Assembly: GCF_001315105.1 (NCBI RefSeq) | Contig: NZ_BAZR01000003.1 | Span: forward strand, 310,001-374,000 | Reading direction: 5' to 3' | From: Paenibacillus sp. JCM 10914 | Lineage (GTDB): Bacteria > Bacillota > Bacilli > Paenibacillales > Paenibacillaceae | DNA length: 64,000 bases | In this document: positions 17,459 through 25,363 of the stretch, one piece after another | How the letters are laid out: the number at the start of each line of letters is the position of its first letter | Numbering within the stretch: the first letter of the stretch is position 1 | Position numbers and translations under genes: made by a program | The notes under the pieces: model-generated | Told to the model about the DNA's origin: nothing | The model's input: only the letters and a program-made list of their open reading frames with translations | Database searches by the model: none

Positions 17459-18630
17459 ATGGACATCAGGCAACTTAGAAATGACGAGTTCGATGCCAGC
17501 ACAGCGCTATCCGAGTATGCCTTTCAGTATACAATGACGCCTGAGCAAAAAGAGGCGAGCCGAGCGAATTTTAAACCCGAACAATACTGGGGGATCTTTG
17601 ACGAGGAAGAATTGCAAGCGAAGCTGACGATTCTTCCGCTGCGAATCTATTTGCAAGGCCGCAAGCTTGATATGGGGGGATCGCCGGTGTTGCTACCTGG
17701 CCGGAGAATCGCAGACAAGGCCATGTAACGATACTTCTCAAGCATGCGCTGCAAGAGATGAAGGATTACGGGCAAAGCGTTTCTTTTTTGCACCCATTTT
17801 CAATACCGTTCTATCGTAAGTTTGGATGGGAGCTATATGCCGAATATAAGAAATACATAATTCCTGTGTCTAAATTCCCGGCGAAGCTAGAATCTCCGGG
17901 AAGGGTGATTCGAGATGTGAAGGATATTTCCATATTGGATACGATGTATGAAGCTTATGCTAGTCAATATAACGGTACGTTGATTCGAGATGAATCCTGG
18001 TGGTCACAGTCAGTGCTTCGCCAGAATGGATTCAATGCGGTGTATTACTCGGCAGACGGCGTTCCGCAAGGATATGTATTGTACGAGTTGAAGGATAGCG
18101 AACTTGTGTGTCGGGAGTTCGTCTATCTGAACGAGGAGGCACGAGGCGCGCTATGGACGTTCTTTGCGAACCACGATTCTCGAATCGAACGAGTCGTGTT
18201 GACCATGGTGCCAAGTGATGATGAACTGCCGTTTATGCTTAAAGATCCACGATTTACACAGGAGAAAGTCCCTTATTTCATGGCGCGCATCGTTGATCTG
18301 AAGGCCTTCATATCGCAATACACGTTCGAAGTGAATCGCCAGATGGAGTTAACCATTCGGGTGGAAGATTCTGCTGCGCCATGGAATAACGGTCAATGGT
18401 TGCTTGCCATTAACGAAGCGGGTGGTGCGAATATTGAGAAACTGGCGGATTCTGAAGAGGGTGTTTCTGATCTGACGACGGATATTCAGACACTCTCCGC
18501 ACTCTTTATGGGATACAAAAGACCCAAGGCGTTATATCGGATGCAGCGTATTCTTGGTGATACTGCCAAAGTAGATCAGTTAGAGTCTGCTGTTCCAGAT
18601 GGGCAGACTCATCTGATGGACTTTTTCTAA
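17459..18630 (+). pseudogene. Eis-like GNAT N-acetyltransferase, frameshifted
   Basis: The ATG at 17459 follows GAGGTGG. The first frame ends at 17728, but in the adjacent frame the text continues 'GVATWPENRRQGHVTILLKHALQEMKDYG', which is the acetyl-CoA-binding segment of GNATs, and runs to 18630. The break is in a run of six Gs at 17674-17679, where one G is missing. Rejoined, it is about 390 residues: GNAT domain, second GNAT-like domain and a C-terminal SCP2-like domain, as in enhanced-intracellular-survival (Eis) acetyltransferases. Substrate unknown. Confidence 0.85.
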
Positions 18631-18650
18631 TAGGGAGGAGGCAATGTCAA

Positions 18651-19106
18651 ATGCAGATTAAGATTGATGATTTGACCGGTCCAGAAATAACACAGCTCAT
18701 CTACGAGCACCTTCACGGCATGACGCTGCATTCTCCGCCTGAGAGTATACACGCTCTCGGTCTGGAGAAGCTGCGACAGCCTGAGATTACGTTCTGGAGT
18801 GTGTGGGATGGCGATATCTTGTTGGGCTGCGGTGCTCTGAAGGAGCTGGATGCGGACCATGCAGAGATAAAGTCGATGCGCACGGCAACCCCTCACCTGA
18901 GAAAAGGAGTTGCCGGAAGGCTGATGGAGCACATCCTGGAGGAGGCTAAGCACCGCGGGTATCTACGCCTGAGTCTGGAGACGGGGTCGATGGCTGCTTT
19001 TGAAGCTGCCCGAAGTCTGTACGCTCGGTTTGGATTTGAAGAATGCCAGCCATTCGCGGACTACAAAGAAGATCCGAACAGTACGTTCATGACTAAGGTA
19101 CTGTGA
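18651..19106 (+). CDS. GNAT family N-acetyltransferase
   Basis: 151 residues. 'EIKSMRTATPHLRKGVAGRLMEHILEEAKHRGY' carries the Q/RxxGxG/A pyrophosphate loop of GNAT enzymes, here RKGVAG, and 'YARFGFEECQPF' is the C-terminal motif B. It resembles the YsnE/PhnO-size single-domain enzymes. It lies 20 bases after the Eis-like gene, behind GGGAGGAGG, so the two are probably co-transcribed. Confidence 0.88.
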   Translation: MQIKIDDLTGPEITQLIYEHLHGMTLHSPPESIHALGLEKLRQPEITFWSVWDGDILLGCGALKELDADHAEIKSMRTATPHLRKGVAGRLMEHILEEAKHRGYLRLSLETGSMAAFEAARSLYARFGFEECQPFADYKEDPNSTFMTKVL

Positions 19107-19921
19107 ACGAATATCACATCATCCATGGGAGTACGCACATGATTCGCAGATTAACATCCACCGAGATGGATTCTATTCGCAGTCACATTCAAAGAGAACA
19201 GCATTTTTTATATTATTCTTATCTCACGTGCCGTCAGAAGAATACGGTGCATTTCGGACAGTTCTCGGAGCGCGGGGATCTTGTAGGCGTGCTGGCCTAT
19301 ATGAGCGGTCTCCCGTTCCATGCTTTCTCTGTCTATCCCATAAAAGAGGACTTCCAGCTCCCCTCGATCTTGGCTGTCTTGAAACACGAGCTGCGGTTGC
19401 CGCTTGATGGTACTGTTGGAAGCTTCATTGTGAGCGAGGACGAACTTGCTCGAATCGGACCTGGAATTTCGATGGTGGAGAGTCCGCAGGCCTTACTTCT
19501 GATGAAGCATGTTCACCGGCATATGCTGCCTCTGGCAGGTGGACATGCCTTATTATTAGACGAATCGTACAAGGAACAGATTGAGTCGAGAATGATCGAG
19601 TGGAACACGATGGCTTTTGCTAAAGAAGAATTGCAGTACCCTTTTTATGGCGTTATACAGGATCAGCAGTTAGTTGCTGTCGGCGGGTATCACGTGTATA
19701 GCGACGATTATGTAGAGCTTGGTAACATTGTAGCGGGTGTGTCTTGGAGAGGGCTTGGGTATGGAAAAGAAGTGAGTGCTGCACTTACTCGCCAAGGTTT
19801 GGCGCAGTCGCCCTACGTCTATCTCAATGTCTTAGAGGAGAATGAGCGCGCGATTAGATTATATTCCGCAATTGGATATGATCGAATATGCAAACAGTAT
19901 ATCGTGAAATTCAACCTGTAA
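19103..19921 (+). CDS. GNAT family N-acetyltransferase (two-domain)
   Basis: 272 residues from the GTG at 19103, overlapping the previous stop; an ATG at 19139 with a GGGAG box is an equally good start. The C-terminal ~110 residues hold the GNAT core ('VELGNIVAGVSWRGLGYGKEVSAALTRQG', 'LNVLEENERAIRLYSAIGYDRI'). The N-terminal domain is not recognised. Third acetyltransferase in a row in one operon; the set looks like a locally expanded modification cluster. Confidence 0.82.
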   Translation: MNEYHIIHGSTHMIRRLTSTEMDSIRSHIQREQHFLYYSYLTCRQKNTVHFGQFSERGDLVGVLAYMSGLPFHAFSVYPIKEDFQLPSILAVLKHELRLPLDGTVGSFIVSEDELARIGPGISMVESPQALLLMKHVHRHMLPLAGGHALLLDESYKEQIESRMIEWNTMAFAKEELQYPFYGVIQDQQLVAVGGYHVYSDDYVELGNIVAGVSWRGLGYGKEVSAALTRQGLAQSPYVYLNVLEENERAIRLYSAIGYDRICKQYIVKFNL

Positions 19922-19939
19922 GGTGTGTTAATTACCGGC

Positions 19940-19971
19940 AACCCGACTTCTGGATGAGAAGTCGGGTTTTT
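19940..19971 (+). terminator. Intrinsic terminator after the acetyltransferase operon
   Basis: ACCCGACTTCT / AGAAGTCGGGT arms around GGATG are followed by TTTT. Confidence 0.85.
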
Positions 19972-20054
19972 GGTCTATCCGCTAATAGCCATCACCTCTT
20001 CTCTATCAATTTCATACAATAGTGGACAACGCTGGGGAGAAAAGAGGAGATCAA

Positions 20055-20180
20055 GTGCGCAGTCAGAAAACACCAGAGGGTGTATCTATTATCACGTGTA
20101 CCAATCGTCCAGAGTTCTTTGATCATCTAATCGAAAATTTCCGAAGACAGAACTATAAGCATAAGGAACTCATAATGCTC
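20055..20180 (+). pseudogene. Glycosyltransferase family 2 remnant (N-terminal fragment)
   Basis: A GAGGAGA box precedes a GTG at 20055. The product starts 'SQKTPEGVSIITCTNRPEFF' and continues 'IENFRRQNYKHKELIM', which is the opening strand and first helix of a GT-A glycosyltransferase. After about 40 codons the similarity stops, and the reading runs into the MerR gene. The catalytic DxD region is absent. The gene is a decayed stub, not a functional enzyme. Confidence 0.5.
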
Positions 20181-20211
20181 ATGATCATAATCCAAGAAAA
20201 GAGGTGGTTGA

Positions 20212-20976
20212 ATGATCCCCATTCAACAATTATCGAGACAGACTGGCATAACCGTAAGAACGCTGCGATATTATGATCAGATTGGGTTGCTCATCCCATC
20301 GGCCAAGACCGAAGGGAATCACCGGCTCTACAGCGAAAAGCAGCTCATGAAGCTGCAGCAGATTCAATTTTTGAAAGGGCTAGGCTTTAGCCTTCAGGAA
20401 ATTTCGGAAATGCTCTCGAATCCAGATTGGAATTGGACGCTTAGTTTGAAGAATCAATTAGCCTATGTAAAGCAAGAGCAAGAGAAACTAAGACAGATGG
20501 AATCCACCTTACGCGGCGTGCTTCACAGCATGGTGTTGGAAGGCGAAACGAGCATGGAAGTGATGCAGAAGTTGATCCAGTTATCGGGTAAGAATCACGC
20601 CATAAAACAAGGGTTTCGGCAACATATGTTTGAAGAGCGGGAGATGGAACTGCTGCAGCAGCTTCCCAATATGAATCGTGATGACCCCGATTCGCTGGAA
20701 TGGATTGCATTGGTCGGACAATTGAATCGCCACAAGGATTCGAGTCCGGATTCTCCCGTGATTCAGAGGATCGTACGGCGAATGGATGAGAAGCGAATAG
20801 AACAATTCGGGGATGAGGCATCATTCGTTAACAAGCTGTGGGATATCAGGCGGTCGCCTGAACAATCTGCGCAGATGAGCATGTACCCGATGGATAAGGA
20901 ATTGCTGGATTTGTTAGAGCAAGCTTACGATACCTATCTTTCTGCTATGGACGACCCCGAGGATAGATCGTGTTGA
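20212..20976 (+). CDS. MerR-family transcriptional regulator
   Basis: 254 residues. The N-terminal winged HTH 'IQQLSRQTGITVRTLRYYDQIGLL' and 'NHRLYSEKQLMKLQQIQFLKGLGFSLQEI' is typical of MerR, followed by a long dimerisation helix (about residues 80-115). The C-terminal ~130 residues are helical and TipAS-like in size, suggesting binding of a drug-like ligand. It has no cysteine metal site. An AAAGAGGTGG box precedes the ATG. Confidence 0.88.
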   Translation: MIPIQQLSRQTGITVRTLRYYDQIGLLIPSAKTEGNHRLYSEKQLMKLQQIQFLKGLGFSLQEISEMLSNPDWNWTLSLKNQLAYVKQEQEKLRQMESTLRGVLHSMVLEGETSMEVMQKLIQLSGKNHAIKQGFRQHMFEEREMELLQQLPNMNRDDPDSLEWIALVGQLNRHKDSSPDSPVIQRIVRRMDEKRIEQFGDEASFVNKLWDIRRSPEQSAQMSMYPMDKELLDLLEQAYDTYLSAMDDPEDRSC

Positions 20977-21001
20977 CAATTAGAAAAAACTGTCTTAAGA
21001 T
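20973..21001 (+). promoter_or_regulatory. Promoter of the thrS T-box transcript
   Basis: A perfect TTGACA (20973-20978) overlaps the end of the MerR gene. TAAGAT (20996-21001) follows after 17 bases. Confidence 0.75.
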
Positions 21002-21029
21002 ACATAGCAATCAGCAACGATCAAAGACA

Positions 21030-21295
21030 TGATCATCGAATCGGCCTGTCAGAGAGAGAAGTGAGTGGTGTGAGCTTCTTCAGTAGTGGATTCCGTGATT
21101 ACCCCTTTGTAGCTGTGGTCTTGAATCCTCTGGACATTGGAGGTATTAGAGAGCACCGATTCATCCCCGTTACAGGATGTCTGAATGAGGATCCGGGTGA
21201 GCGCGCTGATGATAGTGTCGGCAAGTCTGGGTCAAATTAGGGTGGAACCACGAGCTGAACGCACTCGTCCCTTAGGGACAGTGTGTTTTTTTGCG
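21030..21295 (+). ncRNA. T-box riboswitch leader (threonine)
   Basis: The leader contains the T-box AGGGTGGAACCACG at 21239-21252, followed by a terminator with arms CACTCGTCCC / GGGACAGTG and seven Ts (to 21292). GAATCGG (21038-21044) pairs with CCGATTC (21156-21162) to close a ~125-base stem I domain. A threonine ACC lies at 21155-21157 at the foot of that stem, but I cannot assign the specifier with confidence. Uncharged tRNA-Thr would stabilise the antiterminator and allow thrS transcription. Confidence 0.92.
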
Positions 21296-21326
21296 TTCAA
21301 TCCAAAATTTGATGGAGGGATAATCA

Positions 21327-23234
21327 ATGTCTATCGTAGTTACATTACCAGACGGAAGTAAGAAGGAGTATCCCGCACAGACGACGATGTATCAAATCGC
21401 GGACGCTATCCATTCAGGGCTGAGGAAACAGGCAATTGCCGCAAAGGTCGATGGAAGGCTGGTTGATTTGAATTCGAAGTTGTGTGCGGACGCTGAGATC
21501 AGCATCATTACGCGTGAATCCGAGGAAGGATTGCACATCTATCGTCATAGCACAGCCCATTTGTTGGCGCAAGCGGTCAAGCGTATTTACGGCAGCGATT
21601 ACGTGTCGCTCGGGGTAGGTCCCGTGATCGAGGCTGGATTTTATTACGACATGGATTTGGGGCAATCCATTACGATTGATGATTTAAGCGCAATTGAGCG
21701 GGAGATGACGAAGATCGTTCAAGAGGATTGGCCTATCGTTCGGAAGGAAGTTAGCCGAGCCGAAGCAGAGCGGATCTTTCGAGAGGATCCGTATAAGTTG
21801 GAGCTGATTCGGGAATTGCCTCAAGACGAAGTCATCTCGATCTATGAGCAAGGCGAGTTCGTTGATTTATGCCGGGGTCCGCATGTACCTTCCACTGGCA
21901 AGTTAAAGGTATTTAAGCTGATGAGCGTAGCGGGAGCATACTGGCGGGGGAACTCGGACCGTAAGATGCTGCAACGCATCTATGGTACTGCTTTTCCGAA
22001 GAAAAGCCAGCTGGATGAGCATCTCCATCTGCTAGAAGAAGCGAAGAAACGGGATCACCGCAAACTCGGCAAAGAGCTGGAATTGTTTATGTTCTCCGAT
22101 GATGCACCGGGAATGCCTTTCTTTCTGCCTAAGGGAATGATCATCCGGACAGAATTGGAGCAATTCACAAGAGGATTGCAATTCCAGCGCGAATATGATG
22201 AGGTGCGCACGCCGCTGATGATGAATCAGCGATTATGGGAAATATCCGGCCATTGGGATCATTACAAGGATAATATGTACTTTACACAAGTGGATGAGAC
22301 AGCGTATGCGTTAAAACCCATGAACTGTCCCGGACATATGTTAATCTATAAAAATGCACTGCACTCCTACCGGGAGCTGCCGATTCGAATTTCCGAATTC
22401 GGTCAAGTGCATCGTCATGAGTTCTCCGGCGCATTGAACGGTATGATGCGGGTCCGGTCATTATGTCAGGATGATGCGCATATCTTTGTACGGCCCGATC
22501 AGATTCTGGAAGAGATTCAGCAAGTGATCGAACTGATTGGTGAGGTGTATAAGGTCTTCGGTTTTGAGTACTCGATTGAACTGTCGACAAGGCCGGAGGA
22601 TTCCATGGGCTCTGATGAGCTGTGGGAGCAGGCCGAGTCATCGCTCAAGCAGGTTCTGGAGCAAATGAGTCTTTCGTACCGATTGAACGAAGGAGATGGG
22701 GCATTCTACGGTCCCAAAATCGATTTTCACATTCGCGATTCGTTGAAGCGCAGTTGGCAGTGCGGCACGATTCAATTGGACTTTCAATTTCCCGAGAAAT
22801 TCGATCTTTCTTATATCGGTGAAGACGGCCAGAAACATCGGCCGGTCGTGATCCATCGGGCCATATTCGGTTCCATGGAACGGTTCATTGGCATTCTGAC
22901 AGAGCATTATGGCGGCTCCTTCCCGCTGTGGTTAGCTCCGACCCAGGTCATGATCATTCCGGTCTCGGATCAAGATCTGGATTACTCGTTAAAGGTGAAG
23001 CAGCTTCTGGCGCAGGCCGGAATGAGAGTTGATATGGATATTCGGACTGAGAAGCTTGGATACAAGATACGCGAGGCTGGACTTAACCGAATTCCTTACA
23101 CATTCGTCCTGGGAGAGCAGGAAAGAGACGCGGACCGAGTGGCTGTGCGCAAACGTGGTGAAGGTGATGTAGGCGTAAGGACGGTCGAAGAAATGCTTGC
23201 AGTGTTGGGACGGGAAATATCCATGAAAAAATGA
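21327..23234 (+). CDS. thrS: Threonyl-tRNA synthetase
   Basis: 635 residues, normal length. It charges tRNA-Thr. An N-terminal TGS domain (about 1-62) is followed by the editing domain with 'HIYRHSTAHLLAQAVKRIYG' and the class II catalytic core. The core shows 'KPMNCPGHMLIYKNALHSYRELP' (Zn-ligand Cys), 'GQVHRHEFSGALNGMMRVRSLCQDDAHIF' (motif 2 with Zn-ligand His) and the C-terminal anticodon-binding domain 'APTQVMIIPVSDQDL'. Regulated by the T-box just upstream. Confidence 0.97.
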   Translation: MSIVVTLPDGSKKEYPAQTTMYQIADAIHSGLRKQAIAAKVDGRLVDLNSKLCADAEISIITRESEEGLHIYRHSTAHLLAQAVKRIYGSDYVSLGVGPVIEAGFYYDMDLGQSITIDDLSAIEREMTKIVQEDWPIVRKEVSRAEAERIFREDPYKLELIRELPQDEVISIYEQGEFVDLCRGPHVPSTGKLKVFKLMSVAGAYWRGNSDRKMLQRIYGTAFPKKSQLDEHLHLLEEAKKRDHRKLGKELELFMFSDDAPGMPFFLPKGMIIRTELEQFTRGLQFQREYDEVRTPLMMNQRLWEISGHWDHYKDNMYFTQVDETAYALKPMNCPGHMLIYKNALHSYRELPIRISEFGQVHRHEFSGALNGMMRVRSLCQDDAHIFVRPDQILEEIQQVIELIGEVYKVFGFEYSIELSTRPEDSMGSDELWEQAESSLKQVLEQMSLSYRLNEGDGAFYGPKIDFHIRDSLKRSWQCGTIQLDFQFPEKFDLSYIGEDGQKHRPVVIHRAIFGSMERFIGILTEHYGGSFPLWLAPTQVMIIPVSDQDLDYSLKVKQLLAQAGMRVDMDIRTEKLGYKIREAGLNRIPYTFVLGEQERDADRVAVRKRGEGDVGVRTVEEMLAVLGREISMKK

Positions 23235-23250
23235 GGGGTGGCGATTCGGG

Positions 23251-23691
23251 ATGTTAGTGAGGCTGCTGATAGCGTTGATAATGAATATACCGATCTCGTT
23301 TATTAACTTCGGTAGTTATTTGAAGGGAACCGCACCTACACCTATTCAAGTAGGGTGTACGATCTTCTTCCTGTTGCTCTGGTTGATTTGGGCAGGAAAT
23401 GAATCTTATCGAAGATGCGGCAAACCAACATTTCTACGATTCTCCACTCTGTATTGGTTGACAGCGTTGTTACTGACTTTTATCGGGTACATGTCCGAAG
23501 AGCTGCTGCTTGGTATTCCAGTCATGATGATATTCTTAGGTCCCTTGTATGGACTCAGAATATTTCTGCCGGAACTAGCCTATGATCACTTTGCGTATGT
23601 AAGCTTGTTCATAGCCTATGCCATGAGCATGGCTGGATATCTTTTAGGTATTTTCCTGCGCAACTACTTGCCGAAGCAGAAAGCGAATTAA
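23251..23691 (+). CDS. Small integral membrane protein of unknown function
   Basis: 146 residues, family not recognised. Four hydrophobic helices are evident: ~2-22, 34-49, 65-85 ('LYWLTALLLTFIGYM') and 115-138 ('VSLFIAYAMSMAGYLLGIFL'). It begins 17 bases after thrS behind GAGGGG, so it could be read through from the T-box transcript. No functional residues stand out. Confidence 0.6.
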   Translation: MLVRLLIALIMNIPISFINFGSYLKGTAPTPIQVGCTIFFLLLWLIWAGNESYRRCGKPTFLRFSTLYWLTALLLTFIGYMSEELLLGIPVMMIFLGPLYGLRIFLPELAYDHFAYVSLFIAYAMSMAGYLLGIFLRNYLPKQKAN

Positions 23692-23702
23692 AGAGGAGGC
23701 GT

Positions 23703-23880
23703 ATGAGGCGTATTACTACCTGGCGGCTGGAAGCAACATGATGAGATTGTAGCAGCAACGTCAACATTTCATGAACTGGACCAATAGATTAACGAATACA
23801 AAGAGTGGCGGTGCCGGGAAGATCATGCGGGCATCGCTACTTTGATATGTGAACACACTGTCAAAACTTAAAGGATGCAT
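23703..23880 (+). pseudogene. Possible remnant of a small protein gene
   Basis: An AGAGGAGG box precedes an ATG at 23703. Readable protein-like text appears only by switching frames: 'AYYYLAAG', then 'QHDEIVAATSTFHELDQ', an in-frame TAG, then 'INEYKEWRCREDHAGIATL'. The codon use looks like coding sequence, and each switch corresponds to one missing base. It may be a decayed gene; similarity to any family is not claimed. Confidence 0.3.
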
Positions 23881-24057
23881 ATGTGCACGCTTTCCCATTC
23901 AAATTCATCCCTTTAGCGGAAAAAGATGCGTAAGTGCATCTTTTTATCCTCAATTTTTCCGATTTAGCCTGATTTATGTTAAAAGCCTGCAGTATTGCAA
24001 GCTTTTGTTGAATATAACCGCTTAAGGTCATAAATTCCTGCAGATATGCAGGAATTT
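23870..24057. repeat. Array of four evenly spaced TGCA-N4-TGCA hairpins
   Basis: Four stem-loops start at 23870, 23920, 23981 and 24032 (spacing 50, 61 and 51 bases) and are 24-26 bases long. All have the plan A-run, three variable bases, TGCA, four loop bases, TGCA, three variable bases, T-run. Arms are 8/10 paired, AAAAAGATGC/GCATCTTTTT, AAAAGCCTGCA/TGCAAGCTTTT (one mismatch) and AAATTCCTGCA/TGCAGGAATTT. Each resembles an intrinsic terminator, yet four in succession exceed what one gene end needs. The element lies in the 550-base gap between the small membrane protein and the stalk protein. Confidence 0.75.
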
Positions 24058-24081
24058 TTTTCTGCCTTCATTTTGCCGACG

Positions 24082-24158
24082 CTCTCCTGGAGATTTACTG
24101 GTAGTCTTCTGGCGTTCTGCTGGTCTATTGTCAGAGATCTGCTGACGATCTACTGATC
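24082..24158. repeat. Degenerate 11-bp tandem repeat, seven units
   Basis: Seven consecutive 11-base units share the pattern RTCTnCTGGnn; examples are ATTTACTGGTA, GTCTTCTGGCG, TTCTGCTGGTC, ATCTGCTGACG and ATCTACTGATC. The period is exactly 11, close to one helical turn. No open frame or promoter overlaps. Function unknown. Confidence 0.6.
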
Positions 24159-24242
24159 ATCCACCACGATTCCACCCTATGTCCACGCGAGTCGGTCACG
24201 AACATAGGTCTGACTGGTACCCAATTAGGAAGCATTTTTTTC

Positions 24243-25025
24243 TTAAGGGTATAAGTTCACAAAATGAATATCATCAACGAGCCATTGTCCTTGCACTTTG
24301 ACTAACTTCAACATCCGTTCTACGGCATATACGGTCGACGAAGCTTCTGTGCTGATTTGTGTTATTGTGCCTGTATTTTGGTTCGCGTGCGTATAGGCTT
24401 GATTCATGAATTGATGTCGGTAGGAGAATCCGCCATCGCGAATGATTTGATTAATCAATTTATCGGTGAAATAAGGTTTGAAATGTGCGCGAATTTGAGA
24501 TATCCCTGAGACGTTCGTTGCTATATTTGCTTGTTGAATGATTGTGTTTACACGCTGTTGGGGAATTTGTGAATAATTAAAACTGGCCTCTGTCGTAACA
24601 ATTACTTGTTTATTATTCAGAGAGATCGTGGTTGTCTTATTCTCGGAATTCCAGCCGAGATTCCCTCCGAGCGCCTGACTTACAAAACGGACAGGCACGT
24701 AGGTGACACCGCGCTCAACCCGGGCGGGTACATCGATCGTAATCTCGTTGGAACCGACTTGAACTTTATTGGAGTTGATCTTGAACTGCACGGTCGTTCC
24801 TTGATGATGGATCGTCACGGTCTGCGATGCTTGGTTCCAATTCACATCGGCGCCCAGTCCAGTGGCGACGTGACGAACAGGTATCAATGTACGCCCTTCA
24901 ACGATTTGACCATCGACGACGAACGGGGATGGATCTGCGGCTTGCTCAGCAAATCCGATATAGGGTTGAATCAAGCTCGCTGCGAGCAGGGCTGTTGTCA
25001 TCGCTACTGTCATACGCTTCACCAT
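24243..25025 (-). CDS. Secreted stalk-domain (copper amine oxidase N-terminal-like) protein
   Basis: 260 residues. A signal peptide covers ~1-26. Residues ~33-135 are two copper-amine-oxidase-N1 units, each with the tell-tale 'GRTLIPVRHVATGLGADVNWN' / 'VTYVPVRFVSQALGGNLGWN' pattern. The C-terminal ~110 residues are a NTF2-like-looking alpha/beta domain ending 'WLVDDIHFVNLYP'. No catalytic copper domain is present. Stalk domains of this kind are common in secreted or cell-wall proteins of Paenibacillus and probably have a structural or binding role. A GGAGG box precedes the ATG. The 25026-25363 gap to the divergent neighbour shows nothing convincing. Confidence 0.85.
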   Translation of the reverse strand: MVKRMTVAMTTALLAASLIQPYIGFAEQAADPSPFVVDGQIVEGRTLIPVRHVATGLGADVNWNQASQTVTIHHQGTTVQFKINSNKVQVGSNEITIDVPARVERGVTYVPVRFVSQALGGNLGWNSENKTTTISLNNKQVIVTTEASFNYSQIPQQRVNTIIQQANIATNVSGISQIRAHFKPYFTDKLINQIIRDGGFSYRHQFMNQAYTHANQNTGTITQISTEASSTVYAVERMLKLVKVQGQWLVDDIHFVNLYP

Positions 25026-25363
25026 GTGTAACCTCCTTGATTACCAGCTAGAATAAGTCTTCTTATGGATAGAAGGTCTATCAGGCTACATTGTTGCACC
25101 TGCCGACATTTTCAGCCAATTTACCCTGCATAATTTAAGAATGACTCATGGCAGGTCGATCGGGGGTCACGGTATGCTACATAAGTAGGAAGAACTCTGC
25201 GCAAATATTGAAAGGAGGTAGGACGTTTCCGAAACCCTGAAATGGCCGCCAAGATTCTAGACAACATAGCAATGAAATTGACAACATGACTGTCCTCATC
25301 GTGAACGAATACAAGCAAGGCAGCCACAATTTTAAGAACGGCTGAATGATGAAGGAGGGTATT

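Noticed and set aside
21000..21300. A coding gene before thrS
   Set aside because: The stretch is fully explained by the T-box leader and its terminator.
23870..24158. CRISPR array
   Set aside because: Hairpins differ from unit to unit and the 11-base units are contiguous, with no identical repeats separated by unique spacers and no cas genes.
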